Made by a program: the position numbers and the translations under genes. 6,943 nt of DNA from UBA11579 sp039714215. GTDB lineage: Bacteria; Chloroflexota; Anaerolineae; Anaerolineales; UBA11579. This document shows positions 1-5,410 of this stretch, in pieces (the first letter of the stretch is position 1; the number at the start of each line of letters is the position of its first letter). The stretch is taken from the NCBI GenBank assembly GCA_039714215.1, contig JBDLJU010000164.1, forward strand, positions 1 to 6,943. Direction: 5' to 3'. The notes under the pieces were generated by a model. It saw only the letters and a program-made list of their open reading frames with translations, was not told where the DNA came from and searched no databases.

Positions 1-1
1 A

Positions 2-58
2 CTGGCAGTCATTGAGCGAGCGCTCACAAATCACGAAGATGGTTTACTTAAAAAGTAA
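2..58 (+). CDS. C-terminal tail of an upstream gene (partial)
   Basis: An open frame enters from the left edge and gives 18 residues, LAVIERALTNHEDGLLKK, before a TAA stop at 56-58. The gene starts outside the window. The tail is too short to assign a family. That it is a real gene end is supported by an intrinsic terminator of the same orientation 26 bases further on. The other two plus-strand frames are less convincing: one closes at base 15. The product is unknown. Confidence 0.5.
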   Translation: MAVIERALTNHEDGLLKK

Positions 59-64
59 ATTAAC

Positions 65-84
65 AAAATAAACCAAAATAAACC
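65..84. repeat. Tandem duplication of a 10-bp AT-rich unit
   Basis: The unit AAAATAAACC occurs twice head to tail at 65-74 and 75-84, and the next four bases (AAAA) begin a third copy that merges into the terminator stem. It lies just after the stop codon of the upstream gene. Probably a small slippage product. On the minus strand it reads as T-rich runs, so it could act as the U-tract of the neighbouring hairpin for leftward transcripts. Confidence 0.6.
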
Positions 85-120
85 AAAAGCTCTGCAGATC
101 ATGCGGAGCTTTTTTATTTT
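85..120 (+). terminator. Rho-independent terminator of the upstream gene
   Basis: A 12-bp stem pairs 85-96 (AAAAGCTCTGCA) with 102-113 (TGCGGAGCTTTT), with one G-U pair, around a 5-base loop GATCA. A T-rich run follows (six T, one A, four T) to base 120. It sits 26 bases after the upstream stop codon and should insulate the TetR operon from upstream transcription. The A-rich left side could make it bidirectional. Confidence 0.85.
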
Positions 121-249
121 GATTGAACGAGGTTCGATTTTTCAATATCGAGCAGGTTGCTGCCCGGAATTGAATTTATTGAAGGGTTAGGTTTCCCTGA
201 ATTTTCATGATTTTGATCCACTCCAGGAGGCCAGAATTATTAGAAAATA

Positions 250-277
250 TTGACAATGATAAAATCCGGAGTAATAT
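250..277 (+). promoter_or_regulatory. Predicted sigma-70-type promoter of the exporter operon
   Basis: A perfect TTGACA -35 box lies at 250-255. After 16 bases comes TAATAT at 272-277, a 4-of-6 match to the -10 consensus; TATTAG at 275-280 with 19-base spacing is an alternative. Transcription would start near 284-287, at the left edge of the palindromic operator and about 33 bases before the regulator's ATG. It is the only convincing promoter found ahead of the seven co-directional genes. Confidence 0.65.
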
Positions 278-284
278 TAGGATA

Positions 285-298
285 ACTGACCGGTCAGT
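285..298. promoter_or_regulatory. Palindromic operator, probable TetR-family autoregulatory site
   Basis: ACTGACCGGTCAGT is a perfect 14-bp inverted repeat with no spacer. It lies directly after the -10 box and over the predicted transcription start, between promoter and ribosome binding site of the TetR-type gene. Palindromes centred on GACCGGTC-like cores are common targets of TetR-family dimers. A dimer bound here would block initiation, so self-repression of the operon is the natural reading. Binding itself is inferred. Confidence 0.75.
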
Positions 299-318
299 CA
301 GATATCGTAGGAGAATCA

Positions 319-918
319 ATGTCACCACGTCCAGACGTCAGTGAAAAAAGAAAATCTCAAATAATTGAGGCAGCGACCACGGTTTTTGCGAAATCAGGCT
401 TCGGAAAAACCCGGATGGAGGATATTGCTGAAGAGTCTGGATTAAGTAAAGGGGCACTGTACCTTTATTTTAAAAGCAAGGAAGATTTATTTCGGGGCAT
501 TCTAGATAACTTTTTTCACCGAGAATTTAAAGCAATTATTCAGCTAGCCGGAGATGAAAGAAAAACCTCCCGAGAAAAGATGATGATGATTTCCGAAGTT
601 ATCATTCTAGATCTTGAGAAAATGAAATTTGCGATGCCAATTTTCTTCGAGTTCTGGTCGATGAGCTTCCGAAAGAAAGCGGTCCGTAAAATCTTTCAGC
701 AGTATATGGAAAATTACGTTGATTTGGTGGTGCCGATTGTTCAGGATGGGATTGATCGCGGAAAATTTCGGCACGGCGACGCATATGATATATCAATGGC
801 CTTTGGCTCTTTAATCGAAGGGTCTTTGGTCGTTTGGTCGTATGACCCAGAAAATGTCGATCTGCGGACCCTGGTAAACAAAAATTCAAAAATATTTTTA
901 GATGGAATTCAAAACTAA
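319..918 (+). CDS. TetR/AcrR-family transcriptional regulator
   Basis: A 199-residue protein, the usual size for the family. Residues 11-57 form the TetR DNA-binding domain: a first helix with IIEAATTVFAKSGF, a second helix MEDIAEESG (33-41) and the recognition helix LSKGALYLYF (42-51) followed by K52-S53-K54, the typical YxYFxSK signature. The rest (about 60-199) is the variable all-helical ligand-binding and dimer domain, with an aromatic patch FFEFWSMSF at 109-117 that may line the pocket. The ATG is preceded by AGGAG at 309-313 with five bases of spacing. It is the first gene of the exporter operon and has a palindromic operator over its promoter, so it probably represses itself and the transporter until an inducer binds. 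By position and partners it is the counterpart of CecR (YbiH) of the E. coli ybh operon. The inducer is unknown. Confidence 0.93.
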   Translation: MSPRPDVSEKRKSQIIEAATTVFAKSGFGKTRMEDIAEESGLSKGALYLYFKSKEDLFRGILDNFFHREFKAIIQLAGDERKTSREKMMMISEVIILDLEKMKFAMPIFFEFWSMSFRKKAVRKIFQQYMENYVDLVVPIVQDGIDRGKFRHGDAYDISMAFGSLIEGSLVVWSYDPENVDLRTLVNKNSKIFLDGIQN

Positions 919-922
919 CCTA

Positions 923-936
923 AATTGGAGGACGTG
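923..936 (+). promoter_or_regulatory. Strong ribosome binding site fixing the start of the small membrane protein
   Basis: AATTGGAGGAC at 923-933 carries the Shine-Dalgarno core GGAGGA (927-932), four bases before ATG at 937. An in-frame TTG at 925 overlaps this core and so cannot be the start; GTG at 934 is too close. The same 11 bases at the same distance precede the adaptor gene. Confidence 0.8.
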
Positions 937-1206
937 ATGGAAATAGTATTCTTGGTTGTTGCGATGATTTTAGTTGGTTTGTTGGTAGCTGCTCTGGCTC
1001 CAAAAATATTCAAGGGTGAAGCGCCTTACGGTATCCGTGCGGACTATATTGCCTCGGTGATCGCTGCTGTTGTGGTGGGATTTTTGGATTGGTACCTGAT
1101 TCCGATGATCATTGATTCTGAATCCTTGAAGTACCTTGGTGTTGCTCTTGAACCCGGATTAAGCTCTTTGCTCGTGCTCTGGCTGATGAGAAAAGCAAAA
1201 AGCTAA
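937..1206 (+). CDS. Small three-helix membrane protein (GlsB/YeaQ-like layout), function unknown
   Basis: Starting at ATG 937 this encodes 89 residues. Three hydrophobic segments are visible: about 2-21 (rich in V, L and A), 38-59 (IASVIAAVVVGFL then WYLIPMII) and 68-84 (ending LVLWLM), with a basic tail RKAKS. A polar loop containing GEAPYGIRAD lies between the first two. Size, helix spacing, the small-residue-rich second helix and the basic end recall the GlsB/YeaQ/YmgE (transglycosylase-associated) small membrane proteins, but the family's typical glycine pattern is weak, so the assignment is tentative. It lies 18 bases after the regulator and 20 bases before ATPase 1 on the same strand, so it is co-transcribed with the exporter. 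It could be an accessory subunit, a stress protein under the same regulator, or a passenger. There is no signal cleavage site or catalytic motif. Confidence 0.75.
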   Translation: MEIVFLVVAMILVGLLVAALAPKIFKGEAPYGIRADYIASVIAAVVVGFLDWYLIPMIIDSESLKYLGVALEPGLSSLLVLWLMRKAKS

Positions 1207-1226
1207 GATCGAAACGAGGCTCTGCT

Positions 1227-2174
1227 GTGCAAATTGAACAACCTATTATCCAGGTTTCAGGATTGTCCAGGCTGTATAAAGAAGTGCGGGCTGTTTCTGA
1301 TTTGAACTTTGTTGTGCAGCCTGGTGATCTTTTTGGCCTGGTCGGACCTGATGGGGCTGGAAAAACAACCACGCTGCGGCTGCTTGCCGGATTGCTGTCG
1401 ATCTCAGAAGGGGAGGCATCCGTCGCAGGGATGGATTTGAAATCTGAATCGGAAGGCGTCAAATCCAGGATAGGTTACATGGCTCAGGAGTTCAGCCTTT
1501 ATGCAGAGCTCTCTGTCGTTGAAAACTTACGCTTCTTTGCGGATATCTATGATGTGCCAGTTGGTGAAATGGATCAGCGGATGGAACGCCTGCTTGGATT
1601 TGCGAACCTGTTGGGTTTCAAGGACCGCCGGGCAGACAAGCTGTCTGGGGGAATGCAGAAAAAATTAGCCCTGGCCTGCTGTTTGATCCATGAACCTAAA
1701 ATTTTGTTGCTCGATGAGCCGACCACCGGGGTTGACCCGATCTCAAGGCGTGAGTTCTGGAATATTCTTAACCAGCTCCATTTGGCAGGCACCACGATCC
1801 TAGTCTCTACTCCATATATGGATGAGGCTGATCGCTGCTCGAAAATTGGCTTGATGTATCAAGGCGAGATGATCATGCACGCATCGCCGAGAGAAATACG
1901 CCAGCAGATCGATGGAGAAATCGTCATCCTGCTAACTGATAACTGGAAAAAAGCCCGTGAAATCGTGAGCAATTTCCCAGGCGTTCAGGAAGTGCAAACC
2001 TACGGAGAAGCCCTGCATATCATTGTCGATGATGCTGATAAACGGATTAAACAGTTTGAAAGAAATCTTAAGAAAGCTAATATAACCCACCAGGGCTTGC
2101 GGTCTGCACCAGCGAGAATGGAAGAAGCGTTCATCTCACTGATGCACAAGATGGAGGAGCGCGATGTCGTTTAG
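1227..2174 (+). CDS. ABC exporter ATPase 1 (YbhF N-terminal-half type), switch histidine missing
   Basis: A 315-residue cytoplasmic nucleotide-binding subunit. Motifs: Walker A GPDGAGKTT at 40-48 (K46), Q-loop Q87 in GYMAQEFSLY, signature LSGGMQKK at 139-146, Walker B ILLLDE at 159-164 with the catalytic glutamate, and D-loop GVDP at 168-171. The H-loop reads STPYMDEAD, so proline 196 stands where the switch histidine normally is, and Walker A has D42 for the usual asparagine. This points to a weakened ATP site in a heterodimer with the ATPase encoded downstream. After about residue 225 comes a regulatory tail ending in ARMEEAFISL, as in ABC-2 exporter ATPases. The start is GTG, with CGAGG at 1215-1219 seven bases upstream; no better start is seen. 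The stop overlaps the permease 1 start by 11 bases. In E. coli YbhF both ATPase halves are one chain; here this half stands alone. Confidence 0.92.
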   Translation: MQIEQPIIQVSGLSRLYKEVRAVSDLNFVVQPGDLFGLVGPDGAGKTTTLRLLAGLLSISEGEASVAGMDLKSESEGVKSRIGYMAQEFSLYAELSVVENLRFFADIYDVPVGEMDQRMERLLGFANLLGFKDRRADKLSGGMQKKLALACCLIHEPKILLLDEPTTGVDPISRREFWNILNQLHLAGTTILVSTPYMDEADRCSKIGLMYQGEMIMHASPREIRQQIDGEIVILLTDNWKKAREIVSNFPGVQEVQTYGEALHIIVDDADKRIKQFERNLKKANITHQGLRSAPARMEEAFISLMHKMEERDVV

Positions 2175-3297
2175 GCACTTGCTGGCAGTTACCCGCAAAG
2201 AGATGAATCACATCGTGCGCGATCCATACACCCTTGTCCTGGTGTTATTGTCGCCGACAATTCTTCTGCTGGTGTTTGCCTATGCATTAACAGTGGATAT
2301 AAGTCATGTGCCGGTGGCCATCCTGGATCAAGACCGAACGCAAACTTCACAAGCATTTGTTCAGCAAATCATGGCCGGGGATGACCTGGATCTTTATGGT
2401 TATGTCGACAGTATCGACGAAATTGAAGACCTTTTGGCACGCAGCAAAGTCAAAGCAGTCGTAACCATCGGGCCGGGTTTTTCAGACAATCTTTATGCAT
2501 TAAAAGGTATTTCACTGCAAATTAATATCGATGGTACTGAGCCGGAAAGTGGTGGCTATGCGGTGGAGCACATCAGCCTGAGAGCAACCGAATTTGTTGA
2601 CGATCTCCTCGCTGATCAAATCAGGGCGATAGGGATCGATTTTGAGTCATTCGATCCAATCGATTTGCGAGTAAGGGCATGGTTCAATCCATCGCTAAAG
2701 CCGCGCAACGATCTGATCCCCGGCTTGATCTCGATGGTCTTGGGTATTCCGGCAATGCTGGTCGCGCTGACGATTGCCCATGAGCGGGAACACGGTACTC
2801 TCGAGCAGCTGCTGGTTACGCCGATCAAGCGGACGGAACTACTGGTTGGGAAGATGATCCCCTACCTGCTGGTGGGATTGGTTAATGTGATCTTCATCCC
2901 TGCTCTCGCCAGGGTGTTGTTCAAGGTTCCCTTCAATGGAAATTTCGTGCTGTTCTTCATTCTGTCGGCTGTTTTCATGGCTGCGATATTAAGTATGGGG
3001 ATTGTTTTAGGTGTATTTATGAAGACCCAATCGGCGGCTTTGGCGCTATCGTTTTTAATGATCTTCTTCCCGGGGTTTTTCCTCACAGGTATATTTTTCC
3101 CGATTGTTTCAATGCCAGATATTATGCGGATGGAGTCTTTGTTTATGCCTGGAACCCATTATGCAATCATCACCCGCGGCGTGTTCTTGAACGGTGTCGG
3201 GCTTGAGGTGTTGTGGCCGTATACTGTTTTCCTGGCAATTTTGGCTTTTTCCTTTACAGCAATTGCAGCAATATTTTTCAAGAAGAGACTGGCTTAG
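2164..3297 (+). CDS. ABC-2 type permease 1 (YbhS/YbhR family)
   Basis: A 377-residue integral membrane subunit, normal for the family. The topology is typical of ABC2_membrane_3 proteins: a cytoplasmic N-terminus with the amphipathic stretch RKEMNHIVRDP (11-21), helix 1 at about 22-43, a large extracytoplasmic domain at 44-183, then five helices at about 184-206, 231-253, 261-285, 290-313 and 350-372. The cytoplasmic loop 205-230 holds HEREHGTLEQLLVTP, the conserved segment that contacts the ATPases. A conserved THYAIITRGVFLNG lies at 331-344. The ATG at 2164 follows GGAGGAG (2153-2159) by four bases and lies inside the end of ATPase 1, which suggests coupled translation. It would form the pore with permease 2, which shares its layout and its GVGLEVLWP stretch near the C-terminus. 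Confidence 0.92.
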   Translation: MSFRHLLAVTRKEMNHIVRDPYTLVLVLLSPTILLLVFAYALTVDISHVPVAILDQDRTQTSQAFVQQIMAGDDLDLYGYVDSIDEIEDLLARSKVKAVVTIGPGFSDNLYALKGISLQINIDGTEPESGGYAVEHISLRATEFVDDLLADQIRAIGIDFESFDPIDLRVRAWFNPSLKPRNDLIPGLISMVLGIPAMLVALTIAHEREHGTLEQLLVTPIKRTELLVGKMIPYLLVGLVNVIFIPALARVLFKVPFNGNFVLFFILSAVFMAAILSMGIVLGVFMKTQSAALALSFLMIFFPGFFLTGIFFPIVSMPDIMRMESLFMPGTHYAIITRGVFLNGVGLEVLWPYTVFLAILAFSFTAIAAIFFKKRLA

Positions 3298-3306
3298 GAG
3301 GTCGTT

Positions 3307-4431
3307 GTGCTGAGAAGGATTTGGGCGCTCACAACTAAAGAATTTATCCACATGCGGAATGACTGGTGGCTGCCGGCTTTCATGCTGTTCGGCGGCGTGC
3401 TGGAACTAATGCTGGTTGGTTGGGCGACGTCCCGCCCAATTACCAATTTGCCTTTGATGGTTTTGGACATGGACCAGAGCGCAACCAGCCGGCAGGTGGT
3501 GACAGCTTTTGAAAATACTGGCACATTTATGATTGAGGAATACGTCAGTGATTTTGAGCAGATTGAAAGCGCCCTTCAAGATGGAAAAATTACAGCGGCT
3601 GTGATCTTCCCAAAAGGGTTTGAAGCTGAACTGCTCGCCAATGGCGGAGAACCAATCCTCCCAGTCTTGATCAATGGGGCGGAAAGTATTCCAGGCAGGG
3701 AAGCGCAGGGTTCCATCGAAGGGGTGATCAGGTCGCTTGGTGAGCAGGTGGTTATTGAACAGATTGGTATCAACCCTGAACAATTTGCCGGTTTTGATTT
3801 GAGCCTGCGGGTCTGGTACAACCAGTCGTTAAGCGAGGCGTATTATTCTTTGCCGGCTGAACTGGCATTAATGCTTGAGTTTACTGTGCTGTTGTTTGCG
3901 GCGTTGGCTTTTTCCCGCGAGAAGGAACTCGGGACACTCGAGCAGTTACTGGTTATGCCATTTTCATCGCTAGAGATCATCATTGGCAAGGCAATCCCAG
4001 TAATGATCGTGGGATTTGTTGATTTTGTGCTGATGCTGTCGATGACGGTGCTTTTCTTCAAAGTCCCGATACGCGGCTCCTTGGCCTTGCTTCTGGTGCT
4101 GGCTATCGGTTATTTGCTTGTCGAACTTGGCAAAGGCATGGTGATCTCGGTAATCGCGCGCACCCAACACCAGGCGTTTTTAATCGTGATGCTGATCGGA
4201 ATGGCGGATTTCATGTTCACAGGCTATGCCGCCCCTGTCGAAGCGATGCCTCAGTTACTGCAGTGGTTCGCCAAGTTGGTACCAGCCCATCACTGGTTGG
4301 CAATTGTTCGCGGAATTATGTTGAAAGGGGTCGGGTTAGAGGTGCTCTGGCCAAACTTGTTGGCGCTGTTCATCTTAGGAACTGTGATCATCACCTTTTC
4401 ACTGCGGTATGTGCGGAGGGCGTTAAACTAA
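3307..4431 (+). CDS. ABC-2 type permease 2 (YbhS/YbhR family) with acidic residues in its helices
   Basis: A 374-residue paralogue of permease 1 with the same plan: helix 1 at about 20-40, extracytoplasmic domain 42-182, helices at about 183-203, 227-250, 257-280, 288-308 and 347-366. The loop SREKELGTLEQLLVMP (203-218) corresponds to the ATPase-contacting segment of permease 1, and PAHHWLAIVRGIMLKG (326-341) to its THYAIITRG region. Unlike permease 1 it has acidic residues inside predicted helices: D239, E273 and D301. The start is GTG at 3307 behind a perfect AGGAGGT (3296-3302) that overlaps the stop codon of permease 1; no nearby ATG competes. Its TAA shares one base with the ATPase 2 ATG. 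It is probably the second half of a heterodimeric export channel; the substrate is not evident. Confidence 0.91.
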   Translation: MLRRIWALTTKEFIHMRNDWWLPAFMLFGGVLELMLVGWATSRPITNLPLMVLDMDQSATSRQVVTAFENTGTFMIEEYVSDFEQIESALQDGKITAAVIFPKGFEAELLANGGEPILPVLINGAESIPGREAQGSIEGVIRSLGEQVVIEQIGINPEQFAGFDLSLRVWYNQSLSEAYYSLPAELALMLEFTVLLFAALAFSREKELGTLEQLLVMPFSSLEIIIGKAIPVMIVGFVDFVLMLSMTVLFFKVPIRGSLALLLVLAIGYLLVELGKGMVISVIARTQHQAFLIVMLIGMADFMFTGYAAPVEAMPQLLQWFAKLVPAHHWLAIVRGIMLKGVGLEVLWPNLLALFILGTVIITFSLRYVRRALN

Positions 4432-5396
4432 TGGCAGGATCATTGGCAAATGACAAAGTCATCATTGTAAAAAATTTGGTCAAGAAATTTGGGGATTTTA
4501 CCGCTGTTGATCAAATTAAATTTGAAGTTAACCGCGGAGAAATCTTTGGGTTCCTCGGTCCGAATGGATCAGGAAAAACAACCACGATCAGGATGATGTT
4601 GGGGTTGCTTCAACCGACCGAGGGCGAGATCAATATTTTGGGGATAGATGTCAATGGCAGCGTCGAGGGTATCCGCCGCAAGGTCGGTTACATGTCTCAG
4701 CGGTTCAGCCTCTACAATGACCTGACCGTTGTGCAGAACCTTAAATTTTACGGCGCCGCCTATGGTCTTGATGAGAGCAAACTGAATGTTCGAATTGGTG
4801 AGTCGCTCGAAATGGCTGGACTGCTTGGAAAAGAGCAGGTAAAAACTCGTGACTTGTCGGGAGGGTGGCGCCAGCGTCTGGCTTTGAGCGTGGCGATTAT
4901 TCATCAACCTGAAGTCATATTTTTGGATGAGCCGACCGCCGGAGTTGACCCAGTTTCTCGTCGAACTTTTTGGGACCTGCTGTATCAACTGGTCACCGGG
5001 GGGGTTACCGTCTTTGTTACAACCCATTATATGGATGAGGCGGAACACTGTCACAGACTGGCATTTATTCAAGAAGGCAGGTTGATTGCCTATGGTTCAC
5101 CTGAAGAAATCAAACAGGACACAATCAAAGGGCGGGTATTTGAAATTGGGGTTGATCATCCTGGTGAAGCGCTTGCCCTGTTGAAAAAAGTTCAAAAGGA
5201 TAAACCAGAATTAATTTCAGAAGTTGAACTTTATGGCTCTTTGATCCATTTGTTCAGTGACTCGAACCAGAATTCGGAACGCAAGATAAAAGAAATTCTT
5301 AAACGCAGCAAGGTTCAGGTAAATTACATGGAAGAAATCGATCCGTCTCTTGAAGACGTTTTTATTTCTTGTGTTCATAACAATAAGCAAAGTTAG
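4431..5396 (+). CDS. ABC exporter ATPase 2 (YbhF C-terminal-half type), full catalytic motif set
   Basis: A 321-residue cytoplasmic ATPase. Motifs: Walker A GPNGSGKTT at 43-51 (K49), Q-loop Q90 in GYMSQRFSLY, signature LSGGWRQRL at 142-150, Walker B VIFLDE at 162-167, D-loop GVDP at 171-174 and switch histidine H199 in TTHYMDEAE. The C-terminal part (about 230-321) ends in PSLEDVFISCV, usual in drug and polysaccharide-type ABC-2 exporters. The frame stays open upstream to 4263, but that stretch lies inside permease 2 in another frame and looks non-natural. ATG 4431 is chosen because GGAGGG (4415-4420) precedes it by ten bases and it overlaps the permease 2 stop as TAATG, a translational coupling junction. 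It probably pairs with ATPase 1, supplying the competent hydrolysis site. Confidence 0.93.
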   Translation: MAGSLANDKVIIVKNLVKKFGDFTAVDQIKFEVNRGEIFGFLGPNGSGKTTTIRMMLGLLQPTEGEINILGIDVNGSVEGIRRKVGYMSQRFSLYNDLTVVQNLKFYGAAYGLDESKLNVRIGESLEMAGLLGKEQVKTRDLSGGWRQRLALSVAIIHQPEVIFLDEPTAGVDPVSRRTFWDLLYQLVTGGVTVFVTTHYMDEAEHCHRLAFIQEGRLIAYGSPEEIKQDTIKGRVFEIGVDHPGEALALLKKVQKDKPELISEVELYGSLIHLFSDSNQNSERKIKEILKRSKVQVNYMEEIDPSLEDVFISCVHNNKQS

Positions 5397-5410
5397 AATT
5401 GGAGGACCGG
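5397..5410 (+). promoter_or_regulatory. Strong ribosome binding site fixing the adaptor start
   Basis: AATTGGAGGAC at 5397-5407 contains GGAGGA (5401-5406), four bases before ATG 5411. An in-frame TTG at 5399 lies partly within this site and is not a credible start. The 11 bases are identical to those ahead of the small membrane protein at 923-933. Confidence 0.8.

Noticed and set aside
207..318. Possible short gene upstream of the regulator beginning at ATG 207
   Set aside because: It would run through the promoter and operator, lacks a ribosome binding site and gives no recognisable sequence; 121-249 shows only weak hairpins such as TCGAT/ATCGA.
1109..1462. 117-codon minus-strand open frame across the small membrane protein and ATPase 1
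   Set aside because: It is antisense to two well-supported genes, rich in Ser and Pro as expected for a shadow, and crosses their boundary without any signal of its own.
4263..4430. N-terminal extension of ATPase 2 by 56 residues in the same open frame
   Set aside because: It lies wholly inside permease 2 in another frame, gives an arginine- and cysteine-rich sequence unlike any ATPase start, and ATG 4431 has a ribosome binding site and the normal TAATG junction.
4569..5072. 167-codon open frame on the minus strand inside ATPase 2
   Set aside because: It lies entirely opposite conserved ABC motifs, has no recognisable domain and would conflict with a clearly real gene.
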